From contig DATAXD010000045.1 of the NCBI GenBank assembly GCA_036266835.1, positions 1 through 64,000 on the forward strand: a stretch of 64,000 bases of DNA. The letters are read 5' to 3'. This document shows positions 17,412 to 26,569 of this stretch, piece after piece; positions within the stretch are counted from its first letter, which is position 1; each line of letters begins with the position of its first letter. The notes beneath the pieces were generated by a model that saw only the letters and a program-made list of their open reading frames with translations, was not told where the DNA came from and did not search any database. The translations under genes and the position numbers were made by a program. Origin of the DNA: Galbitalea sp036266835. GTDB taxonomy: Bacteria; Actinomycetota; Actinomycetes; Actinomycetales; Microbacteriaceae.

Positions 17412-18587
17412 GTGAACGACGACAACGGCTTCGGCGTACCAGCTGGCTGGTATCCCGACCCGCTTGGTTTGCCGCAGATGCGGTGGTGGGATAACCACGG
17501 GTGGACAGAGCACACCACAGAGGCTCGCGCGCCCATCGTCATCCAGGAAGCCAAGCTGGCCTGGGCGGATGACGACCCCGCAATCGATGAACTTCCGACC
17601 CGCCGGGAGCGCCGTGAGCGCGAGCGCGGCGAGGACTACGTAACAGAGCAGGGCAGCACCGATCGCGGGGGCGTTGCGACGTCACAGCCGAGCGCTGACG
17701 CACTGCTACAGCTCGAACCGCCGTCGTGGGATGAGATTCCCGCGAATGAACCGGCCCCAAACATCCTTCCGACGCCCGAATTTGTGTCGCCAGCGGGCGT
17801 TCAGCCCGCCGCGCCATTGCAATTCGGCACTCAGCCCGCGAGCCAGCCAGCGCCCGGCCAGCCCACTGCGGTGCCGCTTCAGCCGGAATACGCGCAGCAG
17901 CCGGGAGCCACGGCGACGGCAACGGCCGCGCCGCACGTGCCAGGAACCGCCTACGCACACGGAACCGCTCCCAGCACAAACACCTTCGGCGCATGGGTGA
18001 TCGCCCTGCTGCCGCTGGTTCAGCTGCTCGGCACCCTGCTGGTCGTCTCGGCGGCCGGGTCATCCGGTACCAACGTCGGCGTCATCCTCGCGATCCTGGC
18101 CCTTCCGTACTTCTTGTCGATTCCGCTCGCGATTCTCGACCAGCGGACGCTGCGCGCGCACGGCTACGATCGACCCGCCTCGTGGGCCTGGGTCTTCCTG
18201 TCTGGTCCGATCTACCTGATCGCTCGCGCAATTCGCATTGTCATGCGTGCCGGTAACGGCTTCGCGCCGATCCTCGTGTGGGGCGCCTTGGTGCTCCTGC
18301 AGGTCGGATCGATCGTCGCGGTCCCCGGCCTCGTCATTTCGGCGCTTCCGCAGGTCTTCTCAGACCAGGCGGCACAGTCCATCCAGCAGGCCGCGACCGT
18401 GTTCGGCCCGATCACGAGCGTGACCTGCCCGACCCCGCCGGCAACGGTTATGGGCCAGGAGTTCACCTGCACCCTGTACCGCATCGGTTCCGGTCAGACG
18501 TACAAGGTCACGGCGGCTCTCGAGCGCCAGAATGGCTGGATTGCCTGGCAGGTACAGGACTGGGGCGCATACAGCATGACGCACTAG
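17412..18587 (+). CDS. DUF2510 protein with three membrane segments and DUF4333-like tail
   Basis: 391 aa. N-terminal DUF2510 module (GWYPDPLGLPQMRWWDNHGW, residues about 13-32), an acidic and Pro/Gln-rich linker, hydrophobic segments at about 195-220, 222-243 and 290-312, then an extracytoplasmic domain with two cysteines (VTCPTPP ... FTCTLY) like DUF4333. Function unknown; DUF2510 is a short Trp-rich module common at the N-terminus of actinobacterial membrane proteins. The frame begins with TTG at 17406; the GTG at 17412, nine bases after GGGGG, is preferred. A paralogue follows at 18717. Confidence 0.82.
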   Translation: MNDDNGFGVPAGWYPDPLGLPQMRWWDNHGWTEHTTEARAPIVIQEAKLAWADDDPAIDELPTRRERRERERGEDYVTEQGSTDRGGVATSQPSADALLQLEPPSWDEIPANEPAPNILPTPEFVSPAGVQPAAPLQFGTQPASQPAPGQPTAVPLQPEYAQQPGATATATAAPHVPGTAYAHGTAPSTNTFGAWVIALLPLVQLLGTLLVVSAAGSSGTNVGVILAILALPYFLSIPLAILDQRTLRAHGYDRPASWAWVFLSGPIYLIARAIRIVMRAGNGFAPILVWGALVLLQVGSIVAVPGLVISALPQVFSDQAAQSIQQAATVFGPITSVTCPTPPATVMGQEFTCTLYRIGSGQTYKVTAALERQNGWIAWQVQDWGAYSMTH

Positions 18588-18716
18588 GACCCTTAGGGTC
18601 TTAGTTGACGCGGCCAGTCGTCAGTGTTGCTCAGCGGTGCCGGTAGTAGCGTGTTCCGGGGAATCCCTAGTTCCCATTTTGAGCAGCAATGAGCAATCCC
18701 GAAGGCGGTCAGGTTC

Positions 18717-20117
18717 GTGTCACAGACAACAGGCGCAGGCGGTTCAGCGACGCCGGGTTGGTACACGGATCCGCATGATCCCGGCCAATTGCGCTGGTGG
18801 AGCGGCGAAGGTTGGACAGAGCATGTCTCCGGCGGCAGTGCACCCGCGCAACCGGTCGCCGCACAGCCCGTTGCACCACAGCCCGTTGCCGCGCAGCCCG
18901 TTGCCGTGCAGCCGATAGCCGCGCAGCCTGCAGCTTTCCCGCCCGCCCAGCCGACGGCTGAGCCGCTACCGTCTCGGCGGGCACTCCGAGACCCGGCCAC
19001 CGAGGCCAGTGAGGCCGCTGAGGCCGCCCTGCAGGCCCAGCAGCAGGCATTCCAGGCCCAGCAGCCCCAAGCCGCGCAGCCGCAAGCCGCGCAACCTCAG
19101 GCGCCGCAACCTCAGGCCGCGCAATTCCCGGCTCCGCCGCAGCAAGCACAACAGGCTCCGCCGCAGCAAGCCCAGCAGGTGCCAGCCCAGCCATCCGCCC
19201 CGGTGCCAACCCTTCCCGTGCAGCCGAAGTCGTTCCTCGAGCAGGCCGGATATGCGCCGATGGATGCTGCTCCGGCGACGCCCAACGCGTGGAACCAGCC
19301 CGGCGAGGCTCAACCATCGGCGGCCCAGCCATCGGCGGCCCAGCCGCCCGCAGCCCAACCTAACGCCTGGGAGACCCAGCAGCCCGCCCAAAACCAGTGG
19401 AACCAGCCGCAGGCGCAGAACCCGCAAGCTCCCGCCGCGGCCCAAAACCAGTGGAACCAGCCAGCGACCCAGCTGCCGCCGGTCCAGCAGGGCTGGGACG
19501 CACCCGGTAGTCCGGTCGGCGCACCAGCGCCTCAGGACGGCATCGACTCGCTATTTGGCGGCGGCCCCGCCGCAGCGCCCGCGGCGGCGCCCGGCTATGG
19601 TGCTCCAGACCAGAGCTCGTGGGGACTGAGCCCAACTGGACCTGGCGGCCAGGACGGCCAGGACGCGCCCTCCGGCTCGCGCAGGCGCGGCGCGGAGTCA
19701 TCGGCACCAGAGTCATCCGGATCTTCGACCTTTTGGGGCTGGCTGATCGCGATTTCGCCTATCCTCGCCGCCGGTGCGATCGGATATGTCATTGTCTCGA
19801 CCGGCTATGTGCTGACCGGATGGCCCATCGAAGCCGCGATCGCCGCTCCGTACCTGCTTGTGCTGCTGTTTGCTCTCGCCGACCGCGCTGCACTTCACAA
19901 CCTCGGCCACGCCGAGCCGCGCAGCCCCGGCTGGGCGCTGCTCAGCGCACCGGTCTATCTGATCGTTCGTGCGGGCGAAACCCGGCGCGAAGATGGATCC
20001 GGCACGGCCCTCACACTGGTCTGGTTCTTCAGCTTCCTGGTGGCGATCGCCGGCTTCGTGGGTTGGGGTTTCCTGACCCACCACGCGCTCTACACCGGCC
20101 TTCCCGTCAGCTTCTGA
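18717..20117 (+). CDS. DUF2510 protein with long Ala/Gln/Pro repeat region and membrane C-terminus
   Basis: 466 aa. DUF2510 module at about 14-37 (GWYTDPHDPGQLRWW), then a very long low-complexity Ala/Gln/Pro stretch (about 43-330) built of short repeats such as QPVA, QPQAA and QPSAA, and hydrophobic segments at about 345-370, 372-392 and 435-455. GTG start at 18717. It is a structural paralogue of the preceding gene without its DUF4333 tail. The low-complexity part is probably a disordered spacer; repeat number may vary between strains (inference). Confidence 0.8.
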   Translation: MSQTTGAGGSATPGWYTDPHDPGQLRWWSGEGWTEHVSGGSAPAQPVAAQPVAPQPVAAQPVAVQPIAAQPAAFPPAQPTAEPLPSRRALRDPATEASEAAEAALQAQQQAFQAQQPQAAQPQAAQPQAPQPQAAQFPAPPQQAQQAPPQQAQQVPAQPSAPVPTLPVQPKSFLEQAGYAPMDAAPATPNAWNQPGEAQPSAAQPSAAQPPAAQPNAWETQQPAQNQWNQPQAQNPQAPAAAQNQWNQPATQLPPVQQGWDAPGSPVGAPAPQDGIDSLFGGGPAAAPAAAPGYGAPDQSSWGLSPTGPGGQDGQDAPSGSRRRGAESSAPESSGSSTFWGWLIAISPILAAGAIGYVIVSTGYVLTGWPIEAAIAAPYLLVLLFALADRAALHNLGHAEPRSPGWALLSAPVYLIVRAGETRREDGSGTALTLVWFFSFLVAIAGFVGWGFLTHHALYTGLPVSF

Positions 20118-20132
20118 GGCCGCGCATCCCCG

Positions 20133-20549
20133 CTAAAGGTCGTCGTCGGCAATCCATCTGACACCGCTGCGGTGTGAGAGCAGCTGAGCCCGCAGCGTGA
20201 TCCCGGTGCCCGCGCACCCCTCCCGCAAGGACTGGGCCCAGGCGATGTCCGGACCACTGAGCGTGGATGACGCGTAGCGTTCGTGCACGACGACGATCGA
20301 GCTCGCACCCACGTCTCCCATGACCTCCCGTACATGATCGAGGACGTCTGCCGTCTGCCCATCGAGCGGATACGGCGGCAAGCCGCCGATCGGAATCAGC
20401 AGCGGCAGCTGCGTGTCCAGATCGTCGAGGAACAGCAACCACAGTTGGCGGACGTTGGCGCGTCCGATCAGCTGCTCAACGCGTTTCTGGATGTCAGAGT
20501 CGGTCCTGAGCGGAATCACCGCGGCTTCCTCGGAAGTTAGTGGCTTCAT
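20133..20549 (-). CDS. Conserved-looking actinobacterial protein of unknown function
   Basis: 138 aa, soluble. Contains QLWLLFLDDLDTQLPLLIP and SIVVVHERYASSTLSGPDIAWAQSL, then a short beta-rich end with SGVRWIADDDL. The order (a conserved strand, a WAQSLREGC helix, then a Leu-rich strand and a closing Trp) faintly recalls DUF4192 proteins, but this is much shorter, so no assignment is made. The ATG at 20549 has AGGA eight bases upstream; the longer open frame to 20687 would overlap the divergent aminotransferase gene. Confidence 0.65.
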   Translation of the reverse strand: MKPLTSEEAAVIPLRTDSDIQKRVEQLIGRANVRQLWLLFLDDLDTQLPLLIPIGGLPPYPLDGQTADVLDHVREVMGDVGASSIVVVHERYASSTLSGPDIAWAQSLREGCAGTGITLRAQLLSHRSGVRWIADDDL

Positions 20550-20664
20550 GCGATCATCCTGAACGGCGCCGCGATGCGAGGCGCCGCCGGTTTCGAACCG
20601 GTGGACTTCGCCCGGACGCTCCGCGGTGGTGAAGGGGTAGACGGATTCGGGCAAGAATGGCATC

Positions 20665-21561
20665 ATGCCGCACACCGCTCTCGCCATCCTGAACCAACCC
20701 TCAGCCGATGTTCCACCTCACCGCACCCGCGGCCCGGCCTTTGAGCTGGTCGACCCGTCGGCTCCGCAGCTGTCTGTGCTCGACCTGGGCGCCACGCGCG
20801 GCGACGGAATCTTCGATGCGTTCAGCCTCGCGGCAGGGACAGGACACTCGGTCGACGCCCACCTGCGCCGCTTCGCGGCATCTGCGGCCAAGCTCGACCT
20901 TCCTGCTCCGGACCCGACCGCCTGGCGAGCCGCCATCGATGCGGTGGCCGCGGAACTGACCGACCTGCCCGAGGCCACGATCAAGATCGTGATGACTCGC
21001 GGCATCGAGGGTGACCCGGAGGCCCGACCCACGGGCTGGGTATATGGCTGGCCGGCTGCGGATCACACCGTCGCCCGAACCAGCGGAGTTTCCGCTGTCA
21101 CCCTTGACCGGGGCTACCGCCACGACGCCGAACAGACGTCCCCATGGCTGCTGCTTGGCGCAAAGACCCTCTCTTACGCCGTCAATAAGGCGGTGATGCG
21201 CGAGGCAGCGCGCCGCGGCGCCGACGATGTGATCTTTGTGAGTTCGGACGGTTTCGTGCTTGAAGGTCCATCCTCCAGCGTGCTGTTCCGGCGCGGGAAC
21301 AGCCTGTGGACCCCCGGAACCGGAATCGGGATCCTCGAGGGCACGACGCAGGGCGATCTGTTCGGCTGGGCGAGCGCACACGGCATGGAGACCGGTTTCC
21401 AGCTGCTGACGCCCGCAGAACTGGTCACAGCGGATGCCATCTGGCTGGTGTCAAGTGGACGGCACGTCGCACCGGTTAAGGCGATCGACGGCGTCACACG
21501 CGAAATCGACGCAGACCTGACAGGGCAGATGAATGACTGGCTGCTCAGCAGGGAGTCGTGA
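20665..21561 (+). CDS. Class-IV aminotransferase / aminodeoxychorismate lyase-like
   Basis: 298 aa PLP enzyme of fold type IV. DLGATRGDGIFDAF is the family N-terminal motif; Lys167 in LLGAKTLSYAVNKAV is the PLP lysine; DDVIFVSSDGFVLEGPSSSV and the Gly-rich GILEGTTQGDLF follow the class-IV pattern. Members include PabC (4-amino-4-deoxychorismate to 4-aminobenzoate plus pyruvate), branched-chain and D-amino acid aminotransferases. Length and sequence favour a PabC-like role, but no folate gene is adjacent, so the product is left open. ATG start at 20665. Confidence 0.85.
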   Translation: MPHTALAILNQPSADVPPHRTRGPAFELVDPSAPQLSVLDLGATRGDGIFDAFSLAAGTGHSVDAHLRRFAASAAKLDLPAPDPTAWRAAIDAVAAELTDLPEATIKIVMTRGIEGDPEARPTGWVYGWPAADHTVARTSGVSAVTLDRGYRHDAEQTSPWLLLGAKTLSYAVNKAVMREAARRGADDVIFVSSDGFVLEGPSSSVLFRRGNSLWTPGTGIGILEGTTQGDLFGWASAHGMETGFQLLTPAELVTADAIWLVSSGRHVAPVKAIDGVTREIDADLTGQMNDWLLSRES

Positions 21562-21884
21562 ACGCGCGGTAGCGCTCCCTGCTGTTCCCCCGAACGTAGT
21601 TGGCATGCCCCTCAAAAAGAAGCACCAACAGGGAATCGGGACGGCGGCCACATGTTGCGAGCAATTCAAACCTGGTTAGCTACCCCCGTATTTCACCAGG
21701 TGTTTCTCGCCGAGCCGCCGCACCCGAGTGTCCCCTGCAGTGCTACAAGAAAGCTATTCGCGTTGTCTCTGGTCGCGCTCCCCCCATTGCGGGTCTCCCC
21801 CACCCGAGGGGCATACCGGGCAGTATGTCGGCATCGGCCCCCAAGGCGACGGTGCGAGCAAATGCGGCGGGGTAATGTCAAACT
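21562..21884. other. 323-bp gene-free stretch before the maltokinase-like gene
   Basis: No credible gene. It contains ACCTGGT 21670-21676 with ACCAGGT 21695-21701 (7-bp perfect stem around an 18-base loop carrying CCCCC), and the adjacent C-rich-loop hairpin pair at 21774-21806 described separately. The rest is unremarkable. Confidence 0.6.
21770..21815 (+). ncRNA. 6C-like RNA: adjacent hairpins with C6 and C5 loops
   Basis: Two neighbouring short hairpins: CGCG (21774-21777) with TGCG (21788-21791) around a loop holding six C (21780-21785), and CGGGT (21790-21794) with ACCCG (21802-21806) around CTCCCCC. The two stems compete for two bases. Paired hairpins with runs of about six C in the loops are the hallmark of the actinobacterial 6C small RNA family. 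The full RNA boundaries are not clear: no obvious promoter or T-tailed terminator was seen, so this is a candidate only. Confidence 0.4.
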
Positions 21885-23276
21885 ATGGCAGCAAACGCGC
21901 ACCCGGAATCCGGGTCATCCGCGAGCGCGGAGCGGGCGACCGGCTCCGAACTGCCGGCCCAACTCGGCGAGTGGATGCGGCGCCAGCGCTGGTACACGTC
22001 CAAGGGTGCGACTCCGCGGCTCGAGCGCAGGGGCGGCTGGAGCCTCGATTCCGGCGACGCGAGTATCGAGACGGTCTACGTCCTGGATCGCCAGTCTCGA
22101 GGCGCAACCCTGTACCAGGTTCCCCTGAGCAGGCGCAGCACTCCCCTGGTCGGAATTGAGGCTATCTGGCGCGACGAGTCCGGATACGTGTATGACGCTC
22201 CCCACGATCCCGAGTACGCGCGAGCCGTCCTGCGAATGCTGGATTCCGAAACAGTCGCGGGCGATGCCAACGGTCACCGCCAGCCGGGGGCGCGCAGCGT
22301 CACGATCGACACCAGCGCCGTGCTGACCGGCGAGCAGTCGAACACCTCGATCGTGTGCGTCTCGGGTGACGGCAGGTCGGTCATCCTGAAGGTGTTTAGG
22401 GCGCTGCACTCCGGCGACAACCCGGATGTCATCGTGCAGTCCGCGATTTCTGCTGCCGGTTCGAGCCTGGTTCCCGCGCCCCTGGGCTACCTGACCGGCG
22501 AATGGCCGGACCGGACCGAGTCTGACGGACGGGCGCGAGGTCACCTCGCCTTCGCCCAGGATTTCCTGAGCGGCGCAGAAGACGGCTGGCGTATCGCACT
22601 TCGAGCCGCGGATGCCGCAGAAGATTTCGCCCAGAGAGCCAGGCAGCTGGGACGTGCGACCGCGGAACTCCACTCCACTCTGGCCGAGGTCTTCCCGGCG
22701 ACGGCAACGACTGGCGAGGATGTCGCGCGCTTCGTCGCGGCCATGCGCCTGCGCGCCGACAGCGCGCTCGCAGAGGTGCCCGCCCTCGAACCCGTGCGCG
22801 CTCGCATCGCGTCGACGATCGATGCCCTGCTCGGCCTCGACTGGCCCCGTCTCCAGCGCATCCACGGCGACTACCACCTCGGCCAGGTGCTATCCGTTCC
22901 ACCGACCTTCAACGCCTGGGTGATCATCGACTTCGAGGGTGAACCCCTTCGGCCGATGAATGAGCGATCCGTCGAGGACGTGGCATTGCGAGACGTCGCC
23001 GGCATGGTGCGCTCATTCGACTACGTTGCGGGAGCGGTTGCGCACCGCGCCGGTCGCGCCACGGATGACCGCGCCGACGCCTGGGCGCAATCGGCCCGGC
23101 TCGCGTTCCTGAGCGGATACGCCGAGGGTGGCACTGGCGACCTTCTGGAATACCCGAGTCTTCTCGATGCCCTCGAGCTCGACAAGGCACTGTACGAAGC
23201 CGTCTACGAGGCGCGAAACCGGCCGGACTGGCTCGGCATCCCCGTGGCGGCAATTCAACGCCTCATCGGCAAATAG
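21885..23276 (+). CDS. Maltokinase-like aminoglycoside-fold kinase
   Basis: 463 aa. Fits maltokinase (Mak/Pep2): an N-terminal cap domain (WMRRQRWYTSKG), then a eukaryotic-like kinase fold with RSVILKVFR for the ATP lysine, HGDYHLGQVL (about 326-335) for the catalytic loop and IDFEGEPLRP for the metal-binding Asp. Maltokinase makes maltose 1-phosphate for the GlgE alpha-glucan route. Some actinobacterial relatives phosphorylate glucosamine instead, so the substrate is not certain. No glgE, treS or glgB lies within this window. ATG at 21885; the leader contains the 6C-like hairpins. Confidence 0.82.
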   Translation: MAANAHPESGSSASAERATGSELPAQLGEWMRRQRWYTSKGATPRLERRGGWSLDSGDASIETVYVLDRQSRGATLYQVPLSRRSTPLVGIEAIWRDESGYVYDAPHDPEYARAVLRMLDSETVAGDANGHRQPGARSVTIDTSAVLTGEQSNTSIVCVSGDGRSVILKVFRALHSGDNPDVIVQSAISAAGSSLVPAPLGYLTGEWPDRTESDGRARGHLAFAQDFLSGAEDGWRIALRAADAAEDFAQRARQLGRATAELHSTLAEVFPATATTGEDVARFVAAMRLRADSALAEVPALEPVRARIASTIDALLGLDWPRLQRIHGDYHLGQVLSVPPTFNAWVIIDFEGEPLRPMNERSVEDVALRDVAGMVRSFDYVAGAVAHRAGRATDDRADAWAQSARLAFLSGYAEGGTGDLLEYPSLLDALELDKALYEAVYEARNRPDWLGIPVAAIQRLIGK

Positions 23277-23373
23277 CGCGAACCTGAGAGCCGGTTTAGG
23301 CGAGTCGCTAGCGTATCCGGCGATGGTGCGCAAGGGGATTGTCGCGCACCGGCGCGGCGACTCTACTTGGTGC

Positions 23374-23769
23374 ATGACCGGGATCGCAGAACGACCACGA
23401 ATCAGCCCACTCACCGCCAGGCAGCTCACCGAGTTGCGGACTCGACTCGGCGCCGAACGCGACCAGACCGTGCATCTCATCCAGAGCATCGAGGACGAAA
23501 TGGGCGCGTTCATGGATGCCCGCAGGGATACCGCGACCGACGACGAGCACGATCCGGAAGGCCCGACGCTCGCTTTCGAACGCTCGCAGGCCTCGGCATC
23601 GCTGGCGCAGTCGGAACTGCACGTGCGCGAGATCGACTCGGCGCTGGACCGCATCGACGAGGGATCCTACGGGCTGTGCACGACCTGCCATGGACCCATC
23701 AAGCTGCCGCGGCTTCAGGTGCGCCCTCGCGCAGCCCAGTGCATCCAGTGCGCAGAACGCTCACGCTGA
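23374..23769 (+). CDS. DksA/TraR-family C4 zinc-finger protein
   Basis: 131 aa. Coiled-coil helices at about 14-95 with acidic residues (DEHDPEGPT), then a four-cysteine zinc finger: Cys102, Cys105, Cys123 and Cys126 (LCTTCHGPI ... QCIQC). This is the TraR/DksA architecture, whose known members bind the RNA polymerase secondary channel or are small zinc proteins of unknown role; the acidic tip residues of true DksA cannot be confirmed by eye. The ATG at 23374 is preferred over in-frame upstream starts that would run into the kinase gene. Confidence 0.83.
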   Translation: MTGIAERPRISPLTARQLTELRTRLGAERDQTVHLIQSIEDEMGAFMDARRDTATDDEHDPEGPTLAFERSQASASLAQSELHVREIDSALDRIDEGSYGLCTTCHGPIKLPRLQVRPRAAQCIQCAERSR

Positions 23770-23804
23770 GCCGCAGCTAAGGGGTCGAGGTCGAGAGTGC
23801 GCTC

Positions 23805-26018
23805 TTAGTCCAACGCGTCGGTGAGCAGGCTCACCAAGGCCTCGAGTTGCACGCTGCCTTCCGCAGTGACCTCGAGATCGGATCCGTCGAGCGCGCGCGC
23901 GGCAAGGCCAGCCTTGCTGTCGATGAGTTCGGCGATCTTGGCGTCGATGGTCTGGGCCGCGATGATGCGCCAGGCGGTCACCGGCAGCTCCTGACCGATG
24001 CGGTGCACCCGGTCGATCGCCTGGGTCTGCTCAGCGCTGGTCCAGCTGAGCTCCGCAAGGACGACGTTTGATGCCGCCTGGAGGTTGAGCCCGACGCCCG
24101 CTGCCGTCAGCGATGCGACGACCACCGAGACTGCCGGATCCTGATCAAACGCGTCGATCGCGAGCTGACGGGCCTTGGGCGTCTGGTCGCCTCGGATCGA
24201 AACGGTGCCGAGCCCCGCCTTGGCGAAGTGCGCCTCGGCGGTGTCCATGACATCGATGTGCTTGGCGAAGAAGACCACCTTGCCAACGTTCCTGGCCAAT
24301 TGGGCCGTGTAGTCCGCTGCGAGGCTGGCCTTAGCCTGGCCGATCTTCCTGACCATGGTGAACACGTTCTCGCCGGTCTTCGCTGACTTGGATTCCTCGA
24401 GTTCCTCGTGTGCGACGACACGGATGAGGCGCTCGCGGTCCAGTTCGCCGCTGTACTTGTCCGGGAAATTGGCTTCATCGGACTTCCGAAGCGCGAGACG
24501 GCGCTGATAGCGATCCACCAGCCGGGCTGTGAGTGCGGCCTCCGCTTCGCGGATCGTCCTGCCGAGGTCGTCGTCGAGTTCGACCGGGATGTCGGCGATT
24601 CGGCGAGCCGGGATGTCGGCGGCGACATCCACTTTCTTGCGACGCACGATTCCCATGTCGATGACGGCCTGCCGCGCTTCGGCGAAGAAGCCGAAGTCAG
24701 CGGGCGTCAGACCCGCATCCTCGAGCTTGTCCATGAGGGTGGGCAGTGGCTTTTTGTCGTCGATCCAGCCGAGGAACTGCCAGATCGCCCGGAAATCGTC
24801 GATCTGGTTGATCAGCGGGGTCCCGGTCAGCGCCATAAAGAGCGCTTTCGGACTCGCGGCACGGATGCTCTTGCTCAGCGACAGCACGTGCTTGGACCGC
24901 TGGCTGGTCAGATTCTTGATGAAGTGTGCCTCATCGACGACCATGCCCTTGAAGCCGAACCGGCCCAGCCATCCGACATGCCGGTCGAGCACTTCGTAGT
25001 TGACGATCACGACATCGCTGAACGCGTCGACGTCATTGCCGTCGCCGTGCACTACGGTCGCCGTGCGCTTGGGGGTCCAGAGCGCGACTTCGCGTGCCCA
25101 GTTCGTCTTCACCACGTTGGGTACGACCACGAGCAGCGGATACGAGTTGGACACGGATGCCGCCAGCAGCGCCTGTGCCGTCTTGCCCAGGCCGGGCTCG
25201 TCCGCGAGCAAGAACGTGCGGTGCCCGAGCTTGACCTCTTCGACGAAGCGCGCCTGGTGGCGCATGAGTTCGAGTTTGCCTGGCGTGACAAGCGACCTGG
25301 CCTCAGGCAGTTCCATGCTCGCCGCGCCGCCGCCGGCTCCGTACTCGAACGCACGAAACAGGGGCTCGATGAGCTCCCAGTTGGCAAGCTGGTTGACGCG
25401 GACGGGCTTGTTCTGGACGGCGCTGAAGTCCGGTGCCAGGAACGGGTTCGCCATCTGAAGCTGGCGCACCGACTGGGGCACCACCTGCCGTTCGGCCTGG
25501 ACGTCAACCGGCTTCGGGTCGGTCGTGATGATGAGCTCGTCGGGGCTGAGTTCGACACCGGCGGCAATGAGCAGGTCGCGTCGAAGCGCCTTCGCCGCGG
25601 CGGTGACCGGAGCGTCTTCCGCCAGCATCGCGAGGAGGCTGGTGTCTCTCGCAGCGGTCTTCGCGAGGATGCCCGCGAGGCCATCGAGACGCTTCTGCTC
25701 GTTCGCACGCTCTCCGTCGCTGAGCGAGCTGTCGGTGCGGACTCGGGTGCGTTCTTCGCGCAGCAGCAGCGCCGCGACCTGGAACCGGGCGCGATTCGCG
25801 GGCTTGAGCGGGCCTTTCTGAACGGCAGCCTCTACCTCGCGGGCGGCGCGTGCGAGCACCGGGATGACGCCGAGGTCGTCGGCTCCGCGCGAGCGCCGCC
25901 GCGGTTGCGCCGTCGCGGACTGTTTCGTGGCGGGCTGCTTCCCTGACGAGCGTGAACCGCCTGACGACCCGCTGCGCGAGCGCTGACGTTGGCCAGACTG
26001 TGCCGGTCCAGATACCAA
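23805..26018 (-). CDS. SNF2-family DEAD/DEAH-box ATPase (SMARCAL1/HARP-like)
   Basis: 737 aa. A basic Ser/Arg/Gly-rich N-terminus (1-45) precedes a helical region, then helicase motif I DEPGLGKTAQ (about 272-281), DEAH box VVDEAHFIKN (about 356), LTGTPLINQI, and the C-terminal helicase half with VVFFAKHIDVMD, SIRGDQTPKARQ, VASLTAAGVGLNLQ and QAIDRVHRIGQ. Likely a double-stranded DNA translocase acting on stalled forks or nucleoprotein; the exact role is not known. The start is TTG at 26018, strongly supported by AAGGAG five to six bases before it. No restriction or antiphage partner genes adjoin it. Confidence 0.9.
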   Translation of the reverse strand: MVSGPAQSGQRQRSRSGSSGGSRSSGKQPATKQSATAQPRRRSRGADDLGVIPVLARAAREVEAAVQKGPLKPANRARFQVAALLLREERTRVRTDSSLSDGERANEQKRLDGLAGILAKTAARDTSLLAMLAEDAPVTAAAKALRRDLLIAAGVELSPDELIITTDPKPVDVQAERQVVPQSVRQLQMANPFLAPDFSAVQNKPVRVNQLANWELIEPLFRAFEYGAGGGAASMELPEARSLVTPGKLELMRHQARFVEEVKLGHRTFLLADEPGLGKTAQALLAASVSNSYPLLVVVPNVVKTNWAREVALWTPKRTATVVHGDGNDVDAFSDVVIVNYEVLDRHVGWLGRFGFKGMVVDEAHFIKNLTSQRSKHVLSLSKSIRAASPKALFMALTGTPLINQIDDFRAIWQFLGWIDDKKPLPTLMDKLEDAGLTPADFGFFAEARQAVIDMGIVRRKKVDVAADIPARRIADIPVELDDDLGRTIREAEAALTARLVDRYQRRLALRKSDEANFPDKYSGELDRERLIRVVAHEELEESKSAKTGENVFTMVRKIGQAKASLAADYTAQLARNVGKVVFFAKHIDVMDTAEAHFAKAGLGTVSIRGDQTPKARQLAIDAFDQDPAVSVVVASLTAAGVGLNLQAASNVVLAELSWTSAEQTQAIDRVHRIGQELPVTAWRIIAAQTIDAKIAELIDSKAGLAARALDGSDLEVTAEGSVQLEALVSLLTDALD

Positions 26019-26200
26019 AGGTTCTCCTTGGCGCTGGCCGCCTCGGCCAGCGAATTACTAAGTGTGCTCACCCAAGGGTGGCGGGCCACCCCATGAGATC
26101 TGCACCAGGTTGCCAGATCCAGACCCAGCCGCGGCGCGACTGGTGGTTCTGTGTGGTGCTGCTCATATCTTACGCGAAATCTTGCGATTCGCGGGCATCC

Positions 26201-26569
26201 TCAGCCCTTGCGGCCTGCCGACTGGTTTCGATCTTCCGGATTCGGCACCTTGATGAAGACCCCGCAGAGGATGAACAGGATGACCGCAACGTACTGCAGT
26301 ATCACCCACACGTACCCCTGATGCAGATCGATTGGCCATACCGGATTCCACAGAACGACCACCGCGGCAAGAAATGGCAGCCACCACCATTGCCGTGCCT
26401 GCCAGGCGAAGACCGCCACGATTGCGGCGAGCACGGCGACGCCGATCTTGATCCAGTAGAACCCACTGGATTCGATCAGCGCGAGGCCCGCGAGGAGCAC
26501 GATGGCCGCGAGGATGCCGGGCGCGAGAGCGGTGCGCCGGAATGCCCTGGTCGGATACCTGCTGCTCAC
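26201..26569 (-). CDS. DUF6804-like membrane protein
   Basis: 122 aa, four short hydrophobic segments (about 16-32, 40-57, 62-74, 85-104). The ending WNPVWPIDLHQGYVWVILQYV resembles the NPxxPxxLxxxxW pattern of DUF6804 proteins. Function unknown. GTG start at 26569; no clear ribosome site. The 180 bases between this gene and the SNF2 start hold only a 6-bp hairpin (CGCGAA/TTCGCG) and no gene. Confidence 0.65.
   Translation of the reverse strand: MSSRYPTRAFRRTALAPGILAAIVLLAGLALIESSGFYWIKIGVAVLAAIVAVFAWQARQWWWLPFLAAVVVLWNPVWPIDLHQGYVWVILQYVAVILFILCGVFIKVPNPEDRNQSAGRKG

Noticed and set aside
20581..20605. A tRNA T-arm-like sequence (CCGGTTTCGAACCGG)
   Set aside because: No acceptor stem, D-arm or anticodon arm can be drawn around it; it is a chance palindrome between divergent genes.
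24408..25946. A 512-codon plus-strand frame opposite the SNF2 gene
   Set aside because: Codon shadow of the SNF2 ATPase; no domain or ribosome site.
23805..26018. The SNF2 ATPase considered as part of an antiphage defence island
   Set aside because: Its neighbours are a DksA-type protein and small membrane genes; no nuclease, methylase or other defence partner is present.
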